Shown piece after piece: positions 35,636-46,198 of a DNA stretch of 64,000 nt; positions within the stretch are counted from its first letter, which is position 1, and each line of letters starts with the position of its first letter. The translations under genes and the position numbers were made by a program. The notes beneath the pieces were generated by a model, which saw only the letters and a program-made list of their open reading frames with translations, searched no databases and was not told where the DNA came from. The stretch spans positions 1 through 64,000 of the forward strand of contig JABLUY010000201.1 of NCBI GenBank assembly GCA_013306675.1, written 5' to 3'. This DNA is from Thraustochytrium sp. TN22. Lineage: Eukaryota; Sar; Bigyra; Thraustochytrida; Thraustochytriidae.

Positions 35636-38413
35636 TTACAGCTCGTTGGCAAGAAAGTCCTGCCAGAGTTCGGTGAATGGTTTGGTGGTGACCGCCTGCT
35701 CGATGGCCTCCCAGTCGACCTCTCGCTTGGCTTGTTTGGCCTCGTTTCTTTGGTCTCCAAAGAGGACCTTGCGAAGTAAAGACATGCCTTCGCCTGCGGA
35801 GCCCTCTGCGCCGTGGCCGCTGCCGCTGCCGTCTGCGCGCGGCAAGATGAGGCCGAGCGCCTCACGGTCCGAGTCGCCCATGTTGAGGAGATTGGCCAGC
35901 AGGGTAAGGAGTTCCCGCTGCGACTGGAAGCTGCCGTTCTGCTTCTGCACAAAGTAGGTAACGACGAGCTTCTTCATGATCTCGCGGTCGACGCGGCCGT
36001 CGTCCTCGTCGTTGTTGGTGGAAGCAAGCTCAGTGGCCGTGGACGAGGCCGAAGCCGCGGCGGCCGGCTCACGGCCATGATCGTGGTCGTGGTCGTGCGC
36101 GGCAGCGACAGTCCTTTCGATCTCATGAAGCGAGGACGGGTCGAGCTCGCTAGACTGTTGGCGCTGCAGCTCCTGTCGACGGGCTGCCTCCTGGGAGCTG
36201 GACCAATCCTCCTCGGCACGCTTCAGGGCATCCACCTCGGCGCGGAGGACCTCAATGGTGCGCTCCGCAGCGGCAGCGGAGAGTCGCAGGGCCTGCGCCT
36301 CCTCGGCAAGCTCCACGCGGTCTGCGTCGAACTGCTGCTTGCTGGCCTCCATGGCAGCGCGCTCCTCATTCACCTCGCGCTTCAGGTCCTCGAGCTTGCG
36401 CTTGTACACGCGGCCGCGCTGCTCCATCTCAGCGTTGAGTTGCGCGAGGGCCGCGTTGAGGGTGGCGCGCTCAGCGCCGAGCCGTTCCAGGTCGCCCTCA
36501 GCCACGCGCAGCTCGGCCTGCGTCACCTGCAGCTCGGCCGACAGTTTGTGCACCTGCTGCTGCGCGCCGGACTGCGTCCCGAGGTCCTCGCGTAGGGCCG
36601 CCTCGCGCTCCTCGGCGCTCGCCAGCTCCTTGCGCAGCCGCTCAATCTCGCCCAGCTGCCCGGTCAGAGTGTTCACGCCCTGTTTCTGTGCCTGCGACGC
36701 GCGCTTCAGCTCCGCCTGCAGGTTCTGCACTTGCTGCTGCAGCCGCTCCTTCTCCGCGCCCGCCTCGCTCAGCTCCGCCTTGAACTCGTTGCACTCGCCC
36801 TCCTGCTCCTCCAAGATCTCCTCAAAGTCGCGGCACTTTGCGCGCAGCGCGTTCCCCTCCTCTAAGGCGCTGTCGAGGCTCGTCCGCAGCTTGTCAAAGG
36901 ACGCGTTCAGGGCCGCAAATCGCTTCTGCGCGTCCTCCACTTCCGAGCGCCGACTCTCTTCGAGCGCCTTGCACTCCAGAGAGAGCTCTTCGACACGTCG
37001 CTGTAGCTGGCTGTGAGCGAGCTCATCAGTCTCCACCAGCTCGAGCTCGTCGCGCTGCAGCTTGGCAAGGGCCTGCTCATGATCCTCGACTTGCCGCGCA
37101 AGGGCGTCTTTGTGCTCCTTGCGTTGCTCAGCAAGCGCCTCTTCGTGCGCCTGCGCGAGCTCGTCGCGCTGCTGTGCAAACACGCGCTCGAGCTCGTCGC
37201 GCTGCTGTGCAAGCGCTCGCTCATGTTCATTCTGCCGCTGCGCGAGCGCTTGCTCGAACTCGTCGCGCTGCCGCGTGAGCGCTTGTTCATGCTCGCGCTG
37301 CAGCTCGGCCCGCGCTTCGGCCACGGCCATATCGACGCTGCGCTGCTGCGCAACGCCCTCTGACTCGCCTTGCCGTAGTTCCACGTCAAAGCGCTTCGCC
37401 TCGGCCTCCTTTTTCGCTTCGGCACGTTGCTGTGCCTGCTGTGCCGCTTCCACTTCGGCCTGCAGCTTTTGAACATGTTCACCGTGCAACGCGCCCGCCG
37501 TGCGAAGTGTATCGAGCTCATTGGCTTGCTTGCGAAGCTGCTCTTCGAGAGCCTGTGAGGCTGCCTGCGCGTCCCGTCGCGCTTGCGCCTCGCTCTCTGT
37601 CTCTGCTCGTGTGGTCTCCAGCGCCGCTTGAACAGCCTTGAGCTCTTGCGCGGCGCGAAAAGCCTCCTGCCTAACATGCTCCAGGTTGTTTGCGGCATCC
37701 AGAGCGAGCGCCGTTTGCTTGCGCTCCCGCGCATGGAGCGCCTGGATCTCGTCTCGAAGTGCGGCGACCTCGCTTGGGGTGTCCTTGCGATGGCTTCCAG
37801 TTTCTTTGGGATCATTGTCCACCATCGCACCGGCCGTCCATTCCTCGTGAAGGTTGGTTTCCCCGAGTCCATCAATCGCCGTCGCGCCAGTCGACCATTC
37901 CTCATGAAGGCTCGCCTCCCCGAGCTCATCGTTCTCCGTCGCGCCCGCCGTCCATTCCTCCACTACGTCTTCTTCGTCCTCCTCCACTTGCTCCCCTTGG
38001 TCCAGTCCTGCGCCTTCATCTTGCGGGGGCTTGGGATGCCCCTCGATGTTCCCTTCATCCTCTTGGTCAAAGTCTTCGCCCCAGTCCTCCTCCTCCTCCT
38101 CTTCATCTCCTTCATGGTTCGCGCCGGCAGCCAAATTGCTCACCTCCAAAATGTCATCTGCGGACACGTCCACGTCGGGCACGTCGCCCTCCTCAACGAC
38201 GTCCTTGGCCACGAAGGCCCCATCTGGCGCAGCGGCCTGGTCCAGCCTGTCGTCCTCGTACTCCTCGTCGTCGAGATCCTCACCGTAGAGCAGGCGGCGC
38301 TCGCGCTCACGCTCGCGCTCGAGCTCGTCCTGGTAGTGCGCGGCGTCGTCGATCACCTCCTGCACGATGGGCGCCACGGTCTCGGCGAGCTGTGTCGCGA
38401 AGCGTTTGAACAT
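35636..38413 (-). CDS. Golgin with C-terminal GRAB-type ARF-binding domain (GMAP210/Rud3-like)
   Basis: A 925-aa coiled-coil protein starting MFKRFATQLAETVAPIV, an amphipathic N-terminus like those that sense curved membranes in GMAP210. An acidic region holds three tandem 19-residue repeats (about 152-208, EEWTAGATENDELGEASLH type). A long coiled coil (about 210-770) includes near-perfect repeats of QQRDELE and EHEQALA type. Near the C-terminus (about 809-858), DREIMKKLVVTYFVQKQNG and ELLTLLANLLNMGDSDRE match the GRAB domain, which binds ARF1 on cis-Golgi membranes. After that a short acidic/Trp tail (FTELWQDFLANEL) follows. Expected role: tethering of ER- or Golgi-derived vesicles. Confidence 0.85.
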   Translation of the reverse strand: MFKRFATQLAETVAPIVQEVIDDAAHYQDELERERERERRLLYGEDLDDEEYEDDRLDQAAAPDGAFVAKDVVEEGDVPDVDVSADDILEVSNLAAGANHEGDEEEEEEDWGEDFDQEDEGNIEGHPKPPQDEGAGLDQGEQVEEDEEDVVEEWTAGATENDELGEASLHEEWSTGATAIDGLGETNLHEEWTAGAMVDNDPKETGSHRKDTPSEVAALRDEIQALHARERKQTALALDAANNLEHVRQEAFRAAQELKAVQAALETTRAETESEAQARRDAQAASQALEEQLRKQANELDTLRTAGALHGEHVQKLQAEVEAAQQAQQRAEAKKEAEAKRFDVELRQGESEGVAQQRSVDMAVAEARAELQREHEQALTRQRDEFEQALAQRQNEHERALAQQRDELERVFAQQRDELAQAHEEALAEQRKEHKDALARQVEDHEQALAKLQRDELELVETDELAHSQLQRRVEELSLECKALEESRRSEVEDAQKRFAALNASFDKLRTSLDSALEEGNALRAKCRDFEEILEEQEGECNEFKAELSEAGAEKERLQQQVQNLQAELKRASQAQKQGVNTLTGQLGEIERLRKELASAEEREAALREDLGTQSGAQQQVHKLSAELQVTQAELRVAEGDLERLGAERATLNAALAQLNAEMEQRGRVYKRKLEDLKREVNEERAAMEASKQQFDADRVELAEEAQALRLSAAAAERTIEVLRAEVDALKRAEEDWSSSQEAARRQELQRQQSSELDPSSLHEIERTVAAAHDHDHDHGREPAAAASASSTATELASTNNDEDDGRVDREIMKKLVVTYFVQKQNGSFQSQRELLTLLANLLNMGDSDREALGLILPRADGSGSGHGAEGSAGEGMSLLRKVLFGDQRNEAKQAKREVDWEAIEQAVTTKPFTELWQDFLANEL
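37790..37960 (-). repeat. Three tandem 57-bp (19-aa) repeats inside the golgin gene
   Basis: Repeats at residues 152-170, 171-189 and 190-208 each begin EEW(T/S)(A/T)GA and end SLH, NLH or GSH. The third is the most diverged. Confidence 0.9.
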
Positions 38414-39002
38414 GGCGCGCTCGTACCCGCCGTCGCCCTCGCCCTCGCCCCGGCTGGCCGCTGCCGGCGGGCGCAGGCGCGCGGGCGCGCCGGCGCCCGA
38501 GCTCGCGGCCCTCGCGATGTACTAGCCGGGCGCGTCGCCGCGCAGCGAGCGCGCGAGCGGCGCGGTTCTGGGCGCTCGCTCGCTGCTGCGCGCCTCTGGA
38601 AAGGCGCGCGTCCGCGGAGGGCTCCTCCTCGGATCCCGCGCCGCGCCGCTGTCCGGGCTGGCCGCGCGAGCGCGCCAGCGGGCCGGCCCGCTCGCGCGTG
38701 CGCCGCCGCCCGCCCGCCCGCCCGCCCGCCCGCCCGCCCACGCCGCAGCGCTCGGTCGCCGGGACGCGCGAGCTGCGCGAGCTGCGGAACTGCCGGCGAG
38801 CGCCTTGCTGCTCCGAGCGCGGGCTCGACGACCTCGATTCGACGACGTTCAAGCTGGGCTCCGGCGGGTACCAGCACCCGGACCACGAGCTGTGACTGCT
38901 GCTCGAGTCGTTCAGTCCAAGGGGGCAACTCTCGCGGAGAAGACATGGAATTAAAGAACACTGTGATGACGTACAAGAGCGGTCTTGGTTGGACGCGGCG
39001 CG
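38414..39002. other. Intergenic region, golgin upstream
   Basis: 590 bp, very GC-rich, with (CGCC)8 at about 38707-38739. It should hold the golgin promoter and the 3' end of the secreted-protein gene. No gene visible. Confidence 0.5.
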
Positions 39003-39467
39003 TCAGTTGTAGGTGCAGATGCCGAGGTCACCGAAGAGGATCTCGCAGTCGGCGCCGGAGCCGCAGTTCGTGGACTCGTCACAGGTGAGAGCGCAGTATT
39101 TCTCGCCGGAACCGCTCTCCAGGACGCACTGGGGCATGGCGTCGCAGCCGCTGGGCTTGTCGCTCGGACAGCCGCCGGAGCCGTCGCACTCAGGCGCGCA
39201 GAGCGCTCCTGTGATGCCTTGAATCCTCACCGAGGTCTCGTCCGACAAGCAGCCCGTGTTCGGGTTGCCGTAGTGCGTGCTGGTCCTGCGCAGAGCGCCT
39301 TCGATCAGGCTCACCGTCACAAAGCTCGGCGTCACGTCCAGCGGCTCCACGGCCTCGTCCGCGCTCAAGAGTACCTTCTCGTCCAAGACGAGGTCCCTAA
39401 AGCTCCCGCCCCGGACCGCGCCCACGGCGCCGGCAAGCGCCATCACCGCCATGAGCCACTGCTGCAT
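39003..39467 (-). CDS. Small secreted Cys-rich protein of a stramenopile/microalgal family
   Basis: A 154-aa protein with a clear signal peptide (MQQWLMAVMALAGAVGAVRG). The mature part has STHYGNPNTGCLSDETSV, then a regular cysteine pattern (GALCAPECDGSGGCPSDKP, MPQCVLESGSGEKYCALTC, CGSGADC, GICTYN). From memory this layout recurs in secreted proteins of pelagophytes, diatoms and haptophytes and has no assigned function. Ten cysteines suggest five disulfides. The STHYGNP block just before the first Cys is the best family marker. Confidence 0.82.
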   Translation of the reverse strand: MQQWLMAVMALAGAVGAVRGGSFRDLVLDEKVLLSADEAVEPLDVTPSFVTVSLIEGALRRTSTHYGNPNTGCLSDETSVRIQGITGALCAPECDGSGGCPSDKPSGCDAMPQCVLESGSGEKYCALTCDESTNCGSGADCEILFGDLGICTYN

Positions 39468-40421
39468 GATGACCTCGAGGATGCCGTCCAGCTTCTCGCG
39501 CGCAAGCTTCGTGCAGGCGCTTCTGGTCGCTCGAGCACGCGTCCTCGTCCTCGCGGCCCGGCTCCTGCGCGAGGACCCGGCCTAGTCCTGTCCTGTCCGC
39601 GCCGCGCTCGAGCTCGACTTGCCTTGGCTCGGCTGGCTCGGCGCAGCTGCGTCGCGCGCGCCCTGCCGTTCCCTTTGCCCGCGCGCCGAGGATCGATCGT
39701 TCGCAGTCTGTCTCTCTGTCTGTCTGTCGGCGGCCCGCCCGCCCGGGTTGATGAGCCGAGCGCTGGCGCGCGTGCAGCCCGAGCCTGCAGTGTGGCCACG
39801 GCTTGCGACGACACAAGATGATGCCAATGCCGACGACTTGGAGGCCGAGTACCCGAGCCACAGCCCTCCCTCCGTGCAGGCCGGCCTGCAGGCAGGCCAC
39901 GCGCGCGCTACGCTTGGCGTCGGCCTCCGCGGCTCGGCAGAGTGCTCTGCGCAGAATCCGAGCCCGCGCCGCTTCGCTTCGCTGAGGCGAGCGAGCGTCC
40001 AGTCCGCCGACAGCCCGAGCTTGAGAGGCCTCGGCTCGAGGATCGTTGAGAGTGTAGGACGCGTGATTCAAGTTCTGCGCGTGCGCCGCGTACCGTGCCG
40101 CCCGAATCCGGCGGCCAGGTCCGAGTCCGAGTCGCTTCACGCCCCGTGACGAGGAACTTGAAGAAGCTGACCCGTACCAACTTAACTTACTGTTTACGTC
40201 GAAAGGAGAGAACTTGGACTTCAAGTTCAAGTTGAACTTGAAGCTGCAGTCGCTGGAGACCGCGTCAATTTGCAGCCCGGGCCCGGCCCGGCCGCGGGCC
40301 GCTGCGCTAGGCAGCGCCAGTGGCGGCGACTCGGACTCTGACAGTGAACTTGACGCTACCACGCTACTCCCACTGGCTGTGAGTCGGAGTCGCTACAACA
40401 GTAGTCGCGCCACCGATCTGA
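39468..40421. other. 950-bp intergenic region with a long palindrome
   Basis: Upstream of the secreted-protein gene and downstream of the EF-hand gene. No gene visible. It has GTCT repeats at about 39709-39730 and a near-continuous palindrome at 40219-40243. Confidence 0.5.
40219..40243. repeat. Perfect 12-bp inverted repeat around one base
   Basis: Left arm CTTCAAGTTCAA, central G, right arm TTGAACTTGAAG. It shares the 15-mer CAAGTTGAACTTGAA with 7490-7504. Confidence 0.95.
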
Positions 40422-41246
40422 TCACCGCGCCTTGACCTGGCAAAAGTCGATGACGAGCTTGCCCTGAAAATCGGAGTGGCCGAGGACGCGGATGAAATCC
40501 TCTCGGGTGAGGAACTCGCGGTCGGCGCTGGCCTCCTGAAAGGCAAGATCGACAACCTCGTCCAAGACGCCCTCGGTCTCGAGTGTCTTGATGCGCTCCG
40601 TGTAGCGGCGCTTTTCGTCAGGGTCGATCTTCTTTTTCTCTCGCGCTGCCTTGTCCTTGAGTCCAGCCAGCTGCTTGCGATTCCACTGCACCTGCTTCTC
40701 GACGCTGCCCGCGGCGCCCGCAGCCTCTTCGGCTTGGAGGCAAAGCTCTTGCTCGGCGAGCTCCTCGGCGGACCGTCGAAAGGAAGTCACGTCGCGCAGG
40801 TATGCGCGCAGGTCCGCCTTGCTGATCTTATCGTCGCCGTCGTAATCGTGCATGCGAAAGGCCATGGCCAGCTTCTTATCGCGCGGGCCATTCGGACTCA
40901 TAACCGAGGCAGCCGTGACAAACTCCTTAAAGTCGAGCAGGCCGTCCTCGTCCGTGTCGAAGCACGCCACAACGCGCTGGCGCAGAGGATTGTGTCTGAG
41001 CTCGCGTAGCTCCAGCAGCTTTGTCTTGTCAATCCACTCGCGGCCCTCGGCCATGTCGCGGAACCGCAGCCGCAGAATCTTGATCTCGCGCTCCTCGAAG
41101 ACGCTCACCATGCGCAGTTCCTCGACCTCCTCCGCGTTCAGGTCGCACAGGCTCAGGTCCCACACCTTTTCTGTCGCCTTTGCATCGCCCAAAAACAACG
41201 CGCGAAGCCTCGCAAACCATCCGGCCGGCGCCTCCTGCTCTTGTTT

Positions 41247-41277
<31 letters not shown>

Positions 41278-41456
41278 TGCTGCTGGAAGCTCGCGTCCTT
41301 GCTCTGAAAGCTCACGTCCTTTTCCCTCCTGTGGCCCTGGTCCTCCTTGACGGCAGCAGCAGCCTTGACCTCTGCGGGCGGCACTGCCTCCTCCGCCGCC
41401 CCGGCCCGGACTTCTGCCGTGGCCTCGGCCGCCGCACCGGTCTGCGAGGTAGCCAT
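40422..41456 (-). CDS. Calcineurin-B-like EF-hand protein with inserted helix
   Basis: A 344-aa protein. After an Ala/Glu-rich start and a polyQ/K run (about 57-75) comes a four-EF-hand layout. The first hand (DMAEGREWIDKTKLLEL) lacks the acidic ligands. The second (DTDEDGLLDFKEF) and third (DYDGDDKISKADL) are canonical. A roughly 80-residue basic/charged helical stretch separates the third from a degenerate fourth (SADREFLTREDF). The tail GHSDFQGKLVIDF resembles the end of calcineurin B. Calcineurin B is the Ca sensor of the calcineurin phosphatase; here the missing first and fourth sites and the insertion suggest a diverged relative, possibly a CBL/CIB-like sensor. It lies 237 bp from the divergent protease. 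Confidence 0.78.
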
Positions 41457-41693
41457 GGGCGCCGCTCTCGGCCCAGAGGTTTGTTTGCTCCGCTCCGCTC
41501 TTCGCTTCGCTTCCAGTTGGTCTGGGATTGCCTGCCATTCCGTTGCGCGGCGTTGGCCGCACTGCGCTCGCTGGCGCGCGAGCGAGCCCAGCGCAGACCG
41601 ACCAGCCTGAGCGCGCGCTTTGGCCCGCGAGGAATCAAACTCAAATCATCGACCCCAGCTCGATTCCCGCCCGCGAGCGCGGCGCCAGGCAGG
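41457..41693. promoter_or_regulatory. Divergent promoter region, EF-hand protein / protease
   Basis: 237 bp between start codons. An A/T-rich patch with CAAACTCAAATCA lies at about 41636-41648, some 50 bp before the protease start. Confidence 0.5.
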
Positions 41694-43373
41694 ATGGGCG
41701 GGCCGACGTGCGCCGGCGTGTGCGCGGCGGCGTCGCTCCGGCTGGCGGGCGACGCGCGCGGGCTGGACGCCGCGCCAGGCGAGGATGCAAGCTCGACGTC
41801 GTCACCGACGACGGCCGAGGACGAGGAGGAGGACGAGGTGGTGGAGAAGGTGATCTGGTCGAAAAACATCGTGGAGGAGCCTGACGGGTCACAGTCCGTA
41901 GACACGAGCAAGCACTATGTGACGCGGCGCGGGTCGCGGCGGCGACTGCGGTCCGAGCAGAGCGAGGCGCGGCGGCAGCTCGAGGTGTACTCCAGCCTTG
42001 GCACGTGGCTGCGCGTTACCAAGCGCACGTACCCGTACACGGCGATTGGGCGCATCCGCATCGTGGAGAATGGCCAAGAGTACTCGTGCACCGGGACGCT
42101 GGTGGCACCAAACGTCATTCTTACGGCGGGCCACTGCGCCATCAACAGCGACTCGGGCGAGGTGCTGGATGAGCTGTACTTTCAGCCAGACCGCCAAAAT
42201 GACGACATCTTTGAGGAGTACGCCATCGTGGGCATGTACGGCTACATGGGCGAGGAGTCCTTTCTGTATCACAGCGAGCGCGACTGGATGTTTCTCTTCA
42301 CTCGCGAGTCTGTTGGGACGCGCTACGGCTGGCTGGCGCCGCAGTCGAGTGTCGACTTTGACAGCGATCAGGAGCTGACCGTGCGCGTCTCGGGTTACGC
42401 GACGCACTCGCACTGCAACTTGGGCTACACTCTGTGTGAGGGAGAAGGCACCATGACGTACAAGTCCACGTATGAGGGCTCGTATAAGATCAACACGGCA
42501 GGCGGCTCGAGCGGCGGGCCCATTACTGTCTGGGACGATGACGGTACTGTGCGGCTCGTGGGCATCCACGTTAGGTCCGTCACCGTGTCGGCCTACAACG
42601 TTGGCATCCTCTCCAACAGTTTTTACCCACACCTGGCCGAGGCCAAGGCGCGCACCTTTTCCGCGGATGCCGTCGACGGCTATCGCGTGCTCGGCACCGT
42701 CTGCTTCTCGCACACCAATTGCGACTCCAACACGTACTGCGCCGACATTCGCGGTGGCCGCTGCTACAGGTGCGACGGCTGCGGCAACGTCAACAACAGC
42801 GTCGCGACCTTTGACGGCAGCGACTGCCCTATCAAGTGCGCCGCAAGTACGGGATCCGGCGCCAACGTGGACCTCGACGAGGACTGCGACGTTGACGCAG
42901 AGGATGGAAGGACGCTATCGAGTTCCGGCAACACGATCTGTGTCGACGATAGCGGTATCTGCATCGATGAGAGCAGCTGCGAGGCTTCCACGAGCCTTTC
43001 AGAGAGCGCCGACCCTACCGTCTACGTCTCCGTTGGTGGCGTTTATGTGCCCACCAAGTACGTTGATGTTTTCACCGTCACGCAGGATGAGCTCGACTCC
43101 TTCGACGGCGATGCCAACTTGCTCTCGCGCTACCGTGGCTACAAAGCTGGTGTCCTCAATGAGACGCTCACCGTCATTGCCTTTGGCAGCGTCCAAGGCG
43201 TGGAGGATGAGCTCGATCTGGCCGTAAGCACCGTCACGCCAGTCCAGGTCAACGATCCCACCTCTGGCGTAGTCGTTATCGTCCTCACCGTGGTTATTGC
43301 CACCGTTATTCTCGCACTCGTCACGCGATCTCGTATTGCGAATGAGGATGACAGGCGAGGGGACTCCACCTGA
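41694..43373 (+). CDS. Trypsin-like serine protease with Cys-rich region and C-terminal membrane anchor
   Basis: A 559-aa protein from the Met at 41694; the same frame is open further upstream but there overlaps the divergent gene's coding strand. The protease domain shows LTAGHC (His147), RDWMFLF (Asp197) and AGGSSGGP (Ser273), the full catalytic triad. The block YSCTGTLVAPNVILTAGHC and short insertions resemble Glu-specific V8-type and other S1-family enzymes. It is followed by a Cys-rich segment (CFSHTNCDSNTYC, CYRCDGCG), a second beta-rich region, and a single helix near the C-terminus (VVVIVLTVVIATVILALV) with a short charged tail. This suggests a type I surface or vacuolar membrane protease. 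No strong signal peptide is visible, so a missed upstream exon is possible. Confidence 0.83.
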   Translation: MGGPTCAGVCAAASLRLAGDARGLDAAPGEDASSTSSPTTAEDEEEDEVVEKVIWSKNIVEEPDGSQSVDTSKHYVTRRGSRRRLRSEQSEARRQLEVYSSLGTWLRVTKRTYPYTAIGRIRIVENGQEYSCTGTLVAPNVILTAGHCAINSDSGEVLDELYFQPDRQNDDIFEEYAIVGMYGYMGEESFLYHSERDWMFLFTRESVGTRYGWLAPQSSVDFDSDQELTVRVSGYATHSHCNLGYTLCEGEGTMTYKSTYEGSYKINTAGGSSGGPITVWDDDGTVRLVGIHVRSVTVSAYNVGILSNSFYPHLAEAKARTFSADAVDGYRVLGTVCFSHTNCDSNTYCADIRGGRCYRCDGCGNVNNSVATFDGSDCPIKCAASTGSGANVDLDEDCDVDAEDGRTLSSSGNTICVDDSGICIDESSCEASTSLSESADPTVYVSVGGVYVPTKYVDVFTVTQDELDSFDGDANLLSRYRGYKAGVLNETLTVIAFGSVQGVEDELDLAVSTVTPVQVNDPTSGVVVIVLTVVIATVILALVTRSRIANEDDRRGDST

Positions 43374-43800
43374 TTTAGTTACTTAGCTTAGCAATAAGGG
43401 AGAACCGCAAGACGGTCTGACGCTTTCCTTTACAGTTAAGCTTGGTTCTATCAAGCGCATGCATGGATTGAAAGAGACGGCTTCTTTGAATGAAGCAAAG
43501 CTCACATCAAGCTGACTCACACCAGTTCACCGTTTTTATCATTTCAAAAAGTCAGACGTCGCCCTTCTCCCCCCGAGTCCCTCCGTCTCACTCGCCTTTC
43601 TCTCTCCCCGTCTTACTCTCTTTTCTCTCTCTCCGTCTCACTCTCTCCTTTCTCTCTCTTTTTTGGTACCTGACTGCTCCCATCTCAAACGTCGCGACAA
43701 GATCTTACACGTGCAGTCAAGCACGCGGACACGCTTGCACTGAGGATTCAAATCATCAATCAACCGGTGTTGTAGTTGTTGTCATCATGGCAATCATCAA
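43374..43800. other. Convergent intergenic region with long polypyrimidine tract
   Basis: A pyrimidine-rich stretch of about 100 bp (43562-43664) made of TCTC and CTCCGTCTCACTC units lies between the stops of the protease and WD40 genes. Confidence 0.6.
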
Positions 43801-46150
43801 TCAGTATTGGCGCTGCTGAGAAGGTGGGGTGTTTGCAGGATGCGGAGGGTAGCCCTGGTAGCCGGCAGGTGGTTGAGCGGGATAACCGCCTCCCTGGCCC
43901 GGGGGCGGCTGGCCATTGTAGGCGCCAGGTGCGCCGGAGGGGTACATTCGGCGCTGGTTGACCTGCATCTGCTGCTGTGAAAGTTGCTGCTGGCTGGGCC
44001 CCTGCTGGGACTGCGGATACACGCCGCGCTGGCCGCCGTAGGGCGGAGCGCCCGAAGGCGGGCCCTGGCCGTACTGTGGGTGGCCATACGGCTGCTGCAT
44101 GGGGCCAGCGCCCATACCGGGGCGCGGCTGCTGGCCCGGGTAGCCGCCGCCGCTGGCACCGCCGCTAGCACCGCCGGCAGCGCCGCCATAGCCAACCGGC
44201 GGACGCGCACTGTTAGGGTCATAGTAGCCCGGCTTGGCGCCGCCCGCAGGAGGAGCGCCGCGAGGCGATGGACCGCTGCCACTAGCAGCCCGCACGGGCT
44301 TGGGTGGCGGGCCCTGGCCGGGCGGGCCGCGAGGTCCTCCGGGAGCACCACCGGGCTGGCCCGGTGGGTAGCCGCGCGGCGGCGGCGGGCCGCCACCATG
44401 CATGGGGTGGTAGCTGACGCCGGGCTGCTGCGGCTGCTGGCCCGGGTGCGGAGCGCCGGCTGCGTTGTAGGAGTTCTGGCGCACGGGCCCCCCCGGGCGG
44501 CGGCCACGGCCCACGCCACCGGCGCCGCCCGTGGACGAGGAGGCCGCGGTGGGGCGCGGCGCCGGGGTAGGCGGTTCGGGCGCGAAGCGGTATTCCCAGA
44601 CCTTTACCATCCAGTCCTCAGAGCCTGTGACGATGCGTCCGTCAGGGAGTGGTAAGACGCACAGGATCCAGTCCTGGTGCTTCTGCAGTTTGGTGCACCA
44701 CTTATCGTCCTCGAGAGACTGAACGCGCTCGAGCATGTGGTCCTCGTCAATCCGACGCAGCTCAATGTCCCCGTCCCGAATGCCACAGACCAGCGTAGTT
44801 GGGTAATCCTTGACGACGCGCACGGCGAGCGACCAGCAGACACCGACGGGCCAGATGAAGACCTCGCTGATGAGAGTGAGCTTCTTGGCGTCCCACACGC
44901 GAATGTAACAATCCCAGGACGCCGAGAAGACCTTCTGCTCGTGCGAAGTGAGAGCCGTGATGATGCCAAAGGTGCGGCGCTCGCGGTCCGAGGCTGGGCG
45001 CTCCAGCTGCTTCTCGTACTTGAGCGTCTGGCTAACAGACCAGACCATGAGCTTGCAGTCGCGGCCGCCGCTAAAGAGGCGCGTACTGCAAATCTCGAGC
45101 GCCGTCACCATGTCGGTGTGCTTGTCGAAGGTCGTCAGCAGCTCGTAGGTCTGCGAGCTCCACACCTTGATCTTCTTGTCGGCGCCGCCCGTAAAGATGC
45201 GCGGCCCGCGAACGGCGATGGCCTTGATGGCACCCTCATGCGCCTTGATGCGCCGATTCTCGTGCCGGCTGTCGCGCGACTCCATGATCATGCGGATGAT
45301 CAGGTAGCCGTCCTCGAGCCCAATGAAGAGCACCTTGTCCAGCACCGTCAGCGCCGTCACGGCCTTGGTGCGCTCGCTGTCGTCCTGCAGCGCGCCGCCC
45401 TTGGGCTGTTTGCCCTGCGGCACCATGCTCTGAGACGTCTGCGCCGGTGTGGGCAACGGCGAGACGTTCACCGTCCGCTCGCATGCCCACGTGCGCGTGT
45501 TCCAAATCTTGATTTTACCGTCCGCCGACCCGCTGAACACAAAGTTGCTCACCTTGATCAGCACATTGATGGCGCCAATGTGCCCGCGCAAATCCTTCGC
45601 CAACGACATTGCCTTGTTGCGCCACTCCTTCGTTTGCACCACCGCCGCCTTGCACCGCCGAGACACAATCGTCAGCGCCATCATCGAGTCAAAGTCACAG
45701 AACGGCGCCACGTGGACCATCAGGTCTTCTCGCGAAAGCTGCCCACGTTTGTCTGCGCGCGCGCGGACCTTTGCTAGCGAGCCCTTGGGTCCGCTGCTCG
45801 CTGACCGCTTCACGCCTGGACGCGTGCTGCTCGAGCTTGAGCTTGAGCTCGAGCTGCTCGACTTGACCAGTGGTTGCGGTGTCGACATCGCCGAGTCCGA
45901 GTTCTGTTTCGAGATGAGCGCTGGCGACGGCGGTACTGCGGGTGGCGACGGGCTTGGCGCGGGGCCACCCGAGCGACTCTGCGGTTGTTGTTGTTGTTGT
46001 TGTTGCTGTTGCTGCTGCTGCTGGGAGGAAGACGCCGCAGCGTCCTTCATCTCGGTGTCGCCGCCCGTTCGCTGCGGAGGCTGTGTGCCAGCCCCACTGG
46101 CACCCGGCCGTTGCGCGTTCGGATTGTTGTTGTGGTTGTTGGAGCTGGAG

Positions 46151-46198
<48 letters not shown>

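Noticed and set aside
41241-41693. Upstream extension of the protease beginning with a poly-Leu 'signal peptide'
   Set aside because: The Leu run is the reverse complement of the polyQ tract in the divergent EF-hand gene, so it is unlikely to be a real leader.
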